Assembly: GCA_963699825.1 (NCBI GenBank)
Contig: CAVOVI010000004.1
Coordinates: forward strand, 682,001-746,000
DNA length: 64,000 nucleotides
Direction of reading: 5' to 3'
Source of the DNA: SPDF01 sp963699825
Lineage (GTDB): Bacteria; Gemmatimonadota; Gemmatimonadetes; Gemmatimonadales; GWC2-71-9
In this document: positions 10,972 to 18,282 of the stretch, piece after piece
How positions within the stretch are numbered: the first letter of the stretch is position 1
Layout: each line of letters starts with the position of its first letter
Position numbers and translations under genes: made by a program
Notes under the pieces: model-generated
What the model saw: the letters and a program-made list of their open reading frames with translations, nothing else
What the model was told of the DNA's origin: nothing
Database searches by the model: none

Positions 10972-11292
10972 TTACAGTGGCTTGAGTTTGGCGAGTACAT
11001 CGTCGACGACGGCTTTCGGCACCCGCCCGGCAATCTCGGCACGACGCGCATTCCAGTCGGCACTCCGCAGGTGATCCGCCAGCACGACTCCTTCAATCGG
11101 CAGTCCCTCCGGCAGCGCCACCTCGAAGGGGTATCCCTTGGGCTCTCTTCCGATGGCACACATCAGCGCCAGACCGGAACGTGCGTTGTAGAGTGCGGGA
11201 GACACCACGAGTGCGGGGCGGCGCAGTGCCGGGCCGCCGCCACCCGGTTCGATGGTGACCCAGACCAGGTCGCCGCGATCGGGAGCTACCAT
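10972..11292 (-). CDS. mazF: MazF/PemK-type mRNA interferase toxin
   Basis: Probable ribosome-independent endoribonuclease toxin of type II toxin-antitoxin systems, 106 residues from the ATG at 11292. The N-terminal DRGDLVWVTIEPGGGGPALRR followed by PALVVSP is the usual MazF/PemK SH3-like barrel opening (R-G-D-[LI]-V...RPALVVS); later ALPEGLPIEGVVLADHLRS carries the conserved V-x-x-D-x-[LI]-[RK]-S segment. The start overlaps the end of the antitoxin gene by 7 bases, so both come from one transcript. Downstream genes in the same direction encode the molybdenum hydroxylase. Confidence 0.9.
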   Translation of the reverse strand: MVAPDRGDLVWVTIEPGGGGPALRRPALVVSPALYNARSGLALMCAIGREPKGYPFEVALPEGLPIEGVVLADHLRSADWNARRAEIAGRVPKAVVDDVLAKLKPL

Positions 11293-11525
11293 ACCTCCCG
11301 GCCTTTCGGCCGACCCCAATCGGACTCCACGTGCCGATTCTCCCTGGTGATTCCCTCAACCAGCTCCTCGAGCACGTATTCCCGATTTGCGGCCGAGAGG
11401 ATCAGCTGACCCCCGCGCACGAGGATCTCGACCTCGGCGCCATCGGCGAGCCCGAGTTCCTCGACGAACGGCTTGGGGAGACGTACCGCTAAACTGTTGC
11501 CCCATTTGGATATGCGTGTTCGCAA
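11286..11525 (-). CDS. mazE: MazE-type antitoxin (AbrB/SpoVT fold)
   Basis: Antitoxin and probable autorepressor, 79 residues. The N-terminal swapped-hairpin DNA-binding domain is clear (RTRISKWGNSLAVRLPKPFV then LGLADGAEVEIL), followed by a short acidic C-terminal toxin-binding tail (LEELVEGITREN). The start codon appears to be TTG at 11525, giving the standard (M)RTRIxKWGNS start; no closer ATG or GTG fits. A short inverted repeat (tatatt at 11536, aatata at 11556) upstream is a possible operator; this is weak. Confidence 0.9.
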   Translation of the reverse strand: MRTRISKWGNSLAVRLPKPFVEELGLADGAEVEILVRGGQLILSAANREYVLEELVEGITRENRHVESDWGRPKGREVW

Positions 11526-11535
11526 GCGATTGGCC

Positions 11536-11561
11536 TATATTAAGTAGATACAATGAATATA
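11536..11561. promoter_or_regulatory. Candidate mazEF operator in an AT-rich patch
   Basis: Inverted repeat with 6-base arms (tatatt at 11536-11541, aatata at 11556-11561) separated by 14 bases, in the only clearly AT-rich stretch between mazE and the divergent secreted-protein gene. MazE proteins usually bind such palindromic sites over their own promoter. The site could serve either strand; no confident -35/-10 pair was recognised. Confidence 0.25.
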
Positions 11562-11676
11562 CACACAAATGGACGCCAGACAAGGGACCCTCCCGTCGGC
11601 GCCTGATTGCGCTTTTTCGGTTACTGCGTATCGTGTTAGTGTGTGAAATTTCGTTCACTCTCCCGATGAGGCACCC

Positions 11677-12267
11677 ATGAGGCTCGCCAAATTTGCTGTG
11701 CTCTTCTTGATGACAGCTTCGCTCGCCCACGCGCAGGGGACCGCCGGAGGAGCACTGTCGCCCGAATTGCAGACCGTGCGCACCGGGCTCGACAAGTACC
11801 AGGATCCGATCGTGGCGGTTGCGGATGGATTCCTCTCGACCCTGATCTGCGTCGATTTTCCGACGGGCCATCACGAAGGTACGATGAGCTACGTGGCCGG
11901 CGGCATGGGCGTCCATTTCCTGAACCTTGGAAACATCGGCCCTACCCTCGACCCGGCCAAGCCGCAGGTCCTTATCTATGAGCCGGTCGGCGACAAGCTG
12001 CAGCTCGTCGCGGCCGAGTGGTTCGCGCCCGTGGCCGCCGTCGGCGACACGCCGCCCACGATCTTCGGAAAGCAGCTCGAGGGACCGATGGAGGGACATG
12101 AACCGATCATGCCCCCGGGCCTGCATCACTACGACCTGCACGTCTGGCTGTGGAAGACCAATCCAGCCGGCGTCTTTTCTCCCACGAATCCGGCCATTTC
12201 CTGCCCGAAGGGTCCGTATTCCCACTCGGGGGACCCGCCCAAGATGGTCGGGGGCCACGGACACTAG
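11677..12267 (+). CDS. Secreted protein of unknown function with His-rich C-terminus
   Basis: 196 residues, starting with a signal peptide (MRLAKFAVLFLMTASLAHAQ). The mature protein has a FPTGHHEGTMSYVAGGMG segment, a central VLIYEPVGDKLQLVAAEWF strand pair, and PPGLHHYDLHVWLWKTNP; it ends GGHGH. The histidines, and its position ahead of a metal-uptake binding protein and permease, suggest a periplasmic metal-binding or storage role, but that is inference and the family is not recognised. It is transcribed away from mazE and starts the metal locus. Confidence 0.7.
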   Translation: MRLAKFAVLFLMTASLAHAQGTAGGALSPELQTVRTGLDKYQDPIVAVADGFLSTLICVDFPTGHHEGTMSYVAGGMGVHFLNLGNIGPTLDPAKPQVLIYEPVGDKLQLVAAEWFAPVAAVGDTPPTIFGKQLEGPMEGHEPIMPPGLHHYDLHVWLWKTNPAGVFSPTNPAISCPKGPYSHSGDPPKMVGGHGH

Positions 12268-12278
12268 GCTGAGGGTCC

Positions 12279-12318
12279 GCCGGGCCGGCGCGCCTTGTCC
12301 CACGCGCGCCGACCCGGC
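12279..12318. other. Strong hairpin between two metal-locus genes
   Basis: Arms of 15 bases (gccgggccggcgcgc at 12279-12293, and its complement with one mismatch at 12304-12318) around a 10-base loop. No T-run follows, so this is not a standard intrinsic terminator. It may be an attenuator or an mRNA processing/stability element separating the first gene from the rest. Confidence 0.55.
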
Positions 12319-12330
12319 ACATTCCATTCC

Positions 12331-12666
12331 GTGACCACTCTCGCCACCCGTCTCCGCGCCGCGCTCCTCTGCGCGCTGTTCCTCGCCGGGACAGTGGGCG
12401 TCCCAGTCGCCGACGCCGCCTTGTTTCATGTGGCCGGACAGGATCCCTGCGCGGGCATCACGCACGTTGAAGCGCAGGGCAGCGCTCACCATGCCGACCG
12501 CTGTACCCTCGCCCAGCCGACCGCCGCCCAGCGTCACGACCTCGGCAGCGCAGACACATCCGCGCTCACGCCGCCCCCTGCCAACCGGGCCATCGAACCG
12601 TCGGCGACCAGCCCACGCTCCGCGATGTTTCTCACCCTTCAGCACTCCCGCGCCCCACCCGCCTGA
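12331..12666 (+). CDS. Small secreted protein, unknown
   Basis: About 111 residues from the GTG at 12331 (V/MTTLATRLRAALLCALFLAG), which gives a clean signal peptide ending near VADAALFHV. The mature part is short, with scattered His and two Cys (DPCAGITHVEA, HHADRC) and a Pro/Ser/Ala-rich tail. It sits between the His-rich secreted protein and the outer-membrane protein of the metal locus. An upstream in-frame ATG at 12295 would add 12 residues that do not improve the signal. Function not recognised; coding status is supported mainly by the signal peptide and context. Confidence 0.5.
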   Translation: MTTLATRLRAALLCALFLAGTVGVPVADAALFHVAGQDPCAGITHVEAQGSAHHADRCTLAQPTAAQRHDLGSADTSALTPPPANRAIEPSATSPRSAMFLTLQHSRAPPA

Positions 12667-12740
12667 CCTCTTCCAGTTGACCTGACATCAACAGCGGGAG
12701 CCCGCCTGAGCGGCTCCCCCTATCTGGAATGAGGAGGCCT

Positions 12741-14138
12741 ATGCGGTCGTTACTCCGCTTGGCTGTCACAATGACCATACTCTCGGGCGGTGCGGCTCCC
12801 GCCGCCGTGGCGCAGGGCGTCCCCACCGCCACGGTGGATTCGCTCAAGCGCACCGTGCAGTCACTCTCTGCCCGGCTCGATTCCGCGGAGGCCGGCCACT
12901 GCCCCGCTGCCCCGCTGGCGAAGCCGACCCCGCCGAAACCGACCGGCGACGCGGCGGTGGACTCGCTCGCGCGCACCGTCGCCACACTCACGGCCCGGAT
13001 CGACGCCGCGATCGCGGCGCGGTGCGCGCCACCGGTCTCTCCGACACCACCCGCGGACGCGGCGGGAGACCCGCTTGCCGCCATCCGCGCGGCGGCGGAC
13101 AGCGCCGCGGCGGCTGCTGGCGCGCCCGCTGCTCCGGACTCGGTCCCCGCGCAGCCGGCTCCGACCGCGAGCCGCCAGCGCAACCAGAACGCCCTGAACC
13201 CGGAGCTGTCTGCCACGGCCAACGTGCAGTTCTCGGCCGAGACAGGGATGCAGGGGCTGGCGCTCGAACTCGCCGAGGTGGAAGTCTCCCTGCAGGCGGC
13301 GCTCGACCCCTATTCCGCCACCAAGATCTACCTCACCTGGGGCGCGGAGGAGATCGGCGTGGAAGAGGCGTACATCTACTGGACCGGGCTGCCGGGAAAG
13401 CTCCGCGCCGATGTCGGCAAGTTCCGCATGGCCGTGGGCGAGTTGAACCGTTGGCACCCGCACGCGTTACCCGAGACGAATTACCCGCTGGTGTACCAGG
13501 CCTTTCTCTCACCCGAGGGACTGGCAGGTGTCGGTGCCAGCCTGTATTCGTTGCTCCCGCTGTCGATCGCCGGGGGCGCCTCGGAGATCTTCCTGCAGGG
13601 AGCCGCCATCGAGAGCGAGCCACTGAATGACGGAGGAAGCCAACCGGCCCTCCTTGGGCGGCTGCAGAACTTCTGGCAGTTGTCCCGGAGCACCTACATG
13701 GAGATCGGCTTCACCGGACTCGGCGCGCAGAACGGCGACTCGGGCCTGACCAGCAACCTCCTCGGCGCCGACCTGCGCTTCACCATCCGCCCCCCGCACG
13801 CCGGCAATCGGCAGGATATCACCTGGCGGACCGAAGGGTACCGGCTCCAGCGCGTCGGCCCGGACCCGACCACCACACGGTACGGCATGTACTCGGACCT
13901 GAGCTGGCGCTTGAGCCGGCGCTGGATCGTCGGCGGCCGCTACGACTACGTGGAGGCGCCCATCGGGCCGGAGGATCCGACCTGGCGCGTCACCGCCGTC
14001 GCCACCTGGTGGCAGAGCGAGTTCGTGTACCTCCGCCTCCAGGCCTTCCGCAACCACCTCGACTCCGCCGGATCGCTCGACAACCTGACGCTCCAGGTCG
14101 TCTGGGCGATGGGTCCCCATAAACATGAGAACTACTGA
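12741..14138 (+). CDS. Outer-membrane beta-barrel protein of the metal-uptake locus
   Basis: 465 residues. A strong ribosome site (gaggagg, 12731-12737) precedes the ATG at 12741 and a signal peptide (MRSLLRLAVTMTILSGGAAP...AVAQ). Residues about 30-115 are two Ala-rich coiled-coil-like repeats (VDSLKRTVQSLSARLDSAE and VDSLARTVATLTARIDAAI) joined by Pro-rich linkers, as in porins that trimerise through an N-terminal coil. The rest alternates amphipathic strands typical of a porin-like barrel. It may carry metal ions across the outer membrane for the adjacent binding protein; this role is inferred from context. Confidence 0.7.
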   Translation: MRSLLRLAVTMTILSGGAAPAAVAQGVPTATVDSLKRTVQSLSARLDSAEAGHCPAAPLAKPTPPKPTGDAAVDSLARTVATLTARIDAAIAARCAPPVSPTPPADAAGDPLAAIRAAADSAAAAAGAPAAPDSVPAQPAPTASRQRNQNALNPELSATANVQFSAETGMQGLALELAEVEVSLQAALDPYSATKIYLTWGAEEIGVEEAYIYWTGLPGKLRADVGKFRMAVGELNRWHPHALPETNYPLVYQAFLSPEGLAGVGASLYSLLPLSIAGGASEIFLQGAAIESEPLNDGGSQPALLGRLQNFWQLSRSTYMEIGFTGLGAQNGDSGLTSNLLGADLRFTIRPPHAGNRQDITWRTEGYRLQRVGPDPTTTRYGMYSDLSWRLSRRWIVGGRYDYVEAPIGPEDPTWRVTAVATWWQSEFVYLRLQAFRNHLDSAGSLDNLTLQVVWAMGPHKHENY

Positions 14139-14139
14139 C

Positions 14140-15165
14140 ATGCGCTCCCCAACGTTGCTCCTGCTCGCCTTGCTCTGGGCCGCGCCGGCGGAAGCCCAGG
14201 TGAAGGTCGTCACCAGCCTGACCACCTATGGCTCGATCGCGCGGGAGATCGTCGGTGACCGCGGCGCCGTCTCCTCGATTGCGCAGGGCGATGAAGACCC
14301 GCACTTCGTGCAGCCGAAGCCAAGCTTCGTGGCGCTCCTCCGCGACGCTGACCTGTTCGTGACCACCGGCCTCGACCTCGAGCTCTGGGTCCCCACCCTC
14401 CTCGACCGCGCCGGCAACCGGAAGATCATGGAGGGGAACCCCGGCTACGTGGCCGCCTACACCGGCATCGCCCTGCTCGAGGTGCCGGTGTCGGTCAGCC
14501 GTGCCGGCGGAGACGTCCACGCCGACGGCAATCCGCACCTCCACACCGACCCGATCAACGGCATCATCATCGGCCGGAACATCCTCACCGGCCTGACGAG
14601 GGTGGACCCGGCCGGTGCCGAGTACTATCGCGCGCGGGAGATGGAGTTCGAGAAACGAGTGCTCGAGGCCACCATCGGCAAGGCGCTCGTGGACATCCTG
14701 ACGCCGGCTACCGCCTTCAACCTCCTCCGGACGGGACAGTTCGACGGGTTCGTTGCCAAGACGGCGCTCCACGGCAAGCCGCTCGCCGACCAGCTCGGCG
14801 GCTGGCTCAAGTCCGGCAATGACTTCCGGGGAAGGGAGATCGCCTGCTATCACAAGGAGTGGTCCTACTTCAGCGTCCGGTTCCAGGTGACGTGCGTGGC
14901 CTACGTGGAGGCGAAGCCCGGCATCCCCCCGACCCCTGGGCACGTCGAGGAGATCATCGCCCTCATGAAGACGCGGCAGATTCCGGCCCTCTTCGCGTCC
15001 AACTACTACCCGAAGTCGCAGATCGACCAGGTGGCGGCCAAGACCGGGGCGACCGCCGTCATCGTCCCTGAGAACACCTTCGGGGCGCCCGGCGTCACCA
15101 CCTACATTGAACTGGTGGACACCTGGGTGAACGGCCTGGCCGCCGCCTTCCGAAAGAAGGGCTGA
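14140..15165 (+). CDS. Metal ABC transporter substrate-binding protein (cluster A-I, ZnuA/MntC-like)
   Basis: Periplasmic zinc- or manganese-binding protein, 341 residues from the ATG at 14140 one base after the preceding stop (signal peptide MRSPTLLLLALLWAAPAEAQ). Family features: QGDEDPHFVQPKPSFVALLR with the first ligand His, GNPHLHTDP with the second His, a third candidate in CYHKEWSYF, and a terminal acidic ligand region (VPENTFGAPG). A short His/Asp loop (GGDVHADGNPHLH) replaces the long His-rich loop of ZnuA. Metal specificity cannot be decided by eye. Confidence 0.88.
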   Translation: MRSPTLLLLALLWAAPAEAQVKVVTSLTTYGSIAREIVGDRGAVSSIAQGDEDPHFVQPKPSFVALLRDADLFVTTGLDLELWVPTLLDRAGNRKIMEGNPGYVAAYTGIALLEVPVSVSRAGGDVHADGNPHLHTDPINGIIIGRNILTGLTRVDPAGAEYYRAREMEFEKRVLEATIGKALVDILTPATAFNLLRTGQFDGFVAKTALHGKPLADQLGGWLKSGNDFRGREIACYHKEWSYFSVRFQVTCVAYVEAKPGIPPTPGHVEEIIALMKTRQIPALFASNYYPKSQIDQVAAKTGATAVIVPENTFGAPGVTTYIELVDTWVNGLAAAFRKKG

Positions 15166-15169
15166 CCCG

Positions 15170-15988
15170 ATGCTCGACCTGATCCTGCCGCCGCTGGCGG
15201 CCTGCATGGTGATCGTGGCCATCCATTCCTACCTCGGCCTGCACATCATCGCGCGCGAGGTCATCTTCGTGGACCTTTCGCTCGCCCAGATGGCGGCGCT
15301 CGGCTCCACGGTCGCCATCTTCGCCGGCTCCGAACCGGGGTCGACCATGTCCTATGTGTATGCCCTGGGGTTCACGACGATTGGCGCCGGGCTCTTCGCG
15401 TTGACGCGCACCCATGAGAAGGGCCGCGTCCCGCAGGAAGCGATCATCGGCATCGTGTACGTCGTCGCGTCCGCCGCGGCGATCCTCGTCGCCGACCGGG
15501 TGCCGCGGGGCGGCGAGGCGATCAAGGACATCCTGGTGGGAAGCCTGCTCTGGGTGACCTGGCCGGCCATTCTCAAGATGGCCGCCGTGTACGCCGTGCT
15601 GGGCGTCTTTCACTTCGTCCTGCGGCACCGGTTTCTCACGATCTCGTTCGAACCGGAGACCGCGCTGGCCAAGGGGTGGAGCATCCGCTGGTGGGATTTC
15701 TGGTTCTACCTGAGTTTCGGCGTGGTGATCACCCTCTCGGTACCGATTGCCGGCGTGCTGCTGGTCTTCTCGTTCCTCGTCGTGCCGGCCGCGGCGGCGT
15801 TCCAGTTCGCCTCGAACCAGAAATACCTCGCCATCACCTCGTGGATCACGGGTATTCTCGCCTCGGCCGCGGGGATCGCGGTGTCGTTCAAGTACGACCT
15901 GCCGACGGGTCCGGTGATTGTCTGTGCCTTCGGCCTCATGCTGGTGCTGGCGTTCGTCCTCCGCAAACTGGTGCCCGCGACCAGGTAG
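15170..15988 (+). CDS. Metal ABC transporter permease (ZnuB/MntB family)
   Basis: Inner-membrane channel subunit, 272 residues with about 8 hydrophobic segments. The opening HIIAREVIFVDLSLAQMAALG and the later IAGVLLVFSFLVVPAAAA are characteristic of the ZnuB/TroC family. It starts 4 bases after the binding-protein gene. No ATPase gene follows: an intrinsic terminator and a convergent gene come next, and none lies upstream in the locus, so an ATPase must be encoded elsewhere or the system is unusual. Confidence 0.88.
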   Translation: MLDLILPPLAACMVIVAIHSYLGLHIIAREVIFVDLSLAQMAALGSTVAIFAGSEPGSTMSYVYALGFTTIGAGLFALTRTHEKGRVPQEAIIGIVYVVASAAAILVADRVPRGGEAIKDILVGSLLWVTWPAILKMAAVYAVLGVFHFVLRHRFLTISFEPETALAKGWSIRWWDFWFYLSFGVVITLSVPIAGVLLVFSFLVVPAAAAFQFASNQKYLAITSWITGILASAAGIAVSFKYDLPTGPVIVCAFGLMLVLAFVLRKLVPATR

Positions 15989-16007
15989 CGGCGAGAGGGC
16001 TGAACAG

Positions 16008-16040
16008 AAACGCGGGGGGCGAAAGCCTCCCGCGTTTTTT
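16008..16040. terminator. Intrinsic terminator after the metal permease gene
   Basis: Arms aaacgcgggggg and cctcccgcgttt (one G-T wobble) flank a short cgaaag loop, followed by a T-run (gtttttt). It sits 20 bases after the permease stop and between convergent genes; the a-rich left flank means it could act on both strands. Confidence 0.9.
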
Positions 16041-16100
16041 CATGCAGATTCGCGCTTCGCCCGGGATTCCAGCCCGCGGCCCCCTGCCCCACCAGCCAAC

Positions 16101-17633
16101 CTACAGCCGCCGCCGCCACCCCGGCGCCACGGGCGACGACGACATCGCGGCGCGGCGGAGGAGCTCGAGATGGGGCGCCAGCAGGTCGGCGAGTTGCTGC
16201 GCCAGGGCGATATCCGCCCGCGTAAAGGCATCCGCACCCGCGGCGAGCAGCGTGAGACAGCCGAAGATCCGTCCGCTGACCCTGAGCGGGACGACCAGCG
16301 CCGCCGTCGGCTGCTTTGAAGTGACGCCGGTCTCAAGCTGGCGTCGCGCCGACGCATAGGCGTGTGGAAGCTCCCCGCGCAGCACACGTCCGAGTTCGGT
16401 GCCGGCGACCGACATCAGCGGAAGATCGGGCAACGGACGTGCGTCGCCCGGCAGCACCACAACTACTTCGTCTGCCTCCCCAAACTTCAGCGCAAACTCC
16501 ATCCGGTCAAATGGCAGCACCATCGCAGCCTCACGCGCGAACAGCCGCGTGGCGGCGCCAGTGTGGGCGGTCGTCGCCAGCACTTCGGCGATGCGGCCCA
16601 AGGCGGCGGGAACGTTTCGGAGCACGCTGAGGTGCGAGCGCATCACCTGCACATGCCAGGCAAGGAGAAAACCGTCCACCCGCACCGCCACCAGCGGCGC
16701 CACCTGCCGCAGGAGTTCCAGGTCATCCGGTCGGAAGAAGTTGGGGCCGTTGCCGCCGAGCAGGAGATACCCCGCCACACGGGTCTGCGACAGGAGTCGC
16801 ACACCGACGACCGATCGGGCCAGCGACGAGCCGACCGAACTTCCGGGGGCGTCGGGACACCAGGCGGGGCCACCGGATTCGGCCTGCGTGTCGCCGACGA
16901 GGATGTCATCGGCGTCACCAAATTGGGCGGCCGGGTCAAACTGCTCGCGTGTTACGACAAGTGCCGGGTCGGACCAGAAGGTGCCCGGGCCATGTCGGTC
17001 AAAGCGATAGTGTTCCTGTGCGGAGGCGTCCGGCACCAGGATCTGCAGCTGGTCGTGCGGCAGCATCGGCTGGAGCGCCTGGGAAACAAACTCGGAGAAC
17101 TCCCGCGGGGTCCGGGACGCCGATTCGGCGAGCCCGAGTTTGGCGAGCAGTTCATGAAGTTCGGCGAGCTTCCGACCCGGCTCGGTGCGGCGACGTTCCG
17201 GTGGCGGGGGCGAATGGTCGTCCCCCGGCTCCGGCGCCGGACCCCTGCCCTGCCGAGCAACCCGCGCCAGCGTCGGCCCGAGTGAGTCGGCCACGTTTCG
17301 GAGGAGCACCGCCTCCGGAAGCCCGTACCGGGCGGACCGCAGGTCAGCGAGAAGGAGAAGCCCCACATCGCGGTCGCCATGGGGCACCGCCATGCAGACC
17401 ACCGAGGCGTACCCCGCCGACCGGATCCGCTGCTCCATCGTGTAGAGCTCGTCCTGGCCGAGATGAGGCGCGGGCGAGGGAACCTCGACATGGTCCTGCG
17501 CAAGCGCTGAGGGACCGACCAGGACGGCTGGCCCCTCGGGTGGGTACACCCAGAGAGCCATCAGGTCGTGCGGCAGTTCGGGGGCGAGCAATCCGGAGAG
17601 GGCCTCGAGCCACGTCTCCAAGCGCCACCGCAT
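16101..17633 (-). CDS. Triple GAF-domain protein without output domain
   Basis: 510-residue soluble protein. Three GAF-like modules are suggested: about 1-125 (ends SVVCMAVPHGDRDVGLLLLAD...), 155-325 (ARSVVGVRLLSQTRVAGYLLLGG) and 345-495 (TAALVVPLRVSGRIFGCLTLLA). An acidic/Pro-rich linker (about 128-150) separates the first two. There is no histidine-kinase, GGDEF or helix-turn-helix domain, so it would sense a ligand and act through a partner. The ATG at 17633 has an upstream aaggggag ribosome site. It is a single gene, convergent with the metal locus. Confidence 0.7.
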   Translation of the reverse strand: MRWRLETWLEALSGLLAPELPHDLMALWVYPPEGPAVLVGPSALAQDHVEVPSPAPHLGQDELYTMEQRIRSAGYASVVCMAVPHGDRDVGLLLLADLRSARYGLPEAVLLRNVADSLGPTLARVARQGRGPAPEPGDDHSPPPPERRRTEPGRKLAELHELLAKLGLAESASRTPREFSEFVSQALQPMLPHDQLQILVPDASAQEHYRFDRHGPGTFWSDPALVVTREQFDPAAQFGDADDILVGDTQAESGGPAWCPDAPGSSVGSSLARSVVGVRLLSQTRVAGYLLLGGNGPNFFRPDDLELLRQVAPLVAVRVDGFLLAWHVQVMRSHLSVLRNVPAALGRIAEVLATTAHTGAATRLFAREAAMVLPFDRMEFALKFGEADEVVVVLPGDARPLPDLPLMSVAGTELGRVLRGELPHAYASARRQLETGVTSKQPTAALVVPLRVSGRIFGCLTLLAAGADAFTRADIALAQQLADLLAPHLELLRRAAMSSSPVAPGWRRRL

Positions 17634-18050
17634 CCCACGAGCTCCCCTTGAGGCGAAGGAGCGGGACCCTCACATCGAGGGCTTCGATCTCTCCCCCTGC
17701 AGAGGATGAACGGAATGAGTCGCGGTGGTCTTCCATATATGCGGCCTAGTGCACTTTGCATGCCCCGAGTTTCTCGCCAGTGACATAAAGGCTTGTATAC
17801 CAAATGGATTACCTCACTCCGATCGATGTTGTTATTCCCTGGCTGGCCGCTGCCTCATCTTGCAAATGCCTGCGACGGAAGAACTTCAGCCGGAATTGAC
17901 GGCTGTATTGACATACCCCCCTACCCTATATAGATTGTGCTGCGTTTTCGCCGCTGCGGACCTGGGGCCACCACCCAGCTCGACCAGAGATCGACCGTGC
18001 CCCAAGCCCGTAAGCATCATTGGTAGTACTAACTACTACGTGATAAGGCC
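17634..18050. other. Divergent intergenic region between GAF gene and copper operon
   Basis: 417 bases with lower G+C than the surroundings. It contains the copper-operon promoter (17908-17936). I see no convincing gene, tRNA or terminator in the remainder. The GAF gene is presumably read leftward from within the first 150 bases. Confidence 0.6.
17908..17936 (+). promoter_or_regulatory. Sigma70-type promoter with candidate CsoR operator
   Basis: TTGACA at 17908-17913, a 17-base spacer, and TAGATT at 17931-17936. The spacer is ataccccccta followed by ccctata: an ATA/TAT-flanked C-tract like the G/C-tract operators bound by CsoR/RcnR repressors. A CsoR gene ends this operon, so copper-released repression at this site is likely. 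The symmetry is imperfect. Confidence 0.6.
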
Positions 18051-18269
18051 ATGGAAAACCTCGTCCTCCATATCGAAGGCATGTCCTGCGGGCACTGCCT
18101 GAACGCCGTCAACAAGGCTCTCGCCGCCCTCAAGGGCGTGGAGGTCGATTCCGTCAAGATCGGCCGGGCCGAACTCCGGTTCGATCCCGCCCAGGTCGAC
18201 GCGGCCACCATCGCCGCCGCCGTCTCGGACGAGGGCTACCGCGCCACCCCCGCGCCGAGCGCGGCATGA
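18051..18269 (+). CDS. copZ: Copper chaperone CopZ (HMA domain)
   Basis: 72-residue cytosolic heavy-metal-associated domain with the Cu(I) site GMSCGHC at about residues 10-16 and the classical ferredoxin-like pattern (GVEVDSVKIGRAELRFDP). It would hand Cu(I) to the CopA pump encoded 13 bases downstream and to CsoR. The gene is complete and of normal length. First gene of copZ-copA-csoR. Confidence 0.93.
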   Translation: MENLVLHIEGMSCGHCLNAVNKALAALKGVEVDSVKIGRAELRFDPAQVDAATIAAAVSDEGYRATPAPSAA

Positions 18270-18282
18270 GCGGCTGACACCG

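Noticed and set aside
11356..12645. Long leftward open frame covering mazE and the secreted-protein gene
   Set aside because: Incompatible with mazE in another frame and with the signal-peptide protein on the + strand; Gly/Arg-rich with no domain.
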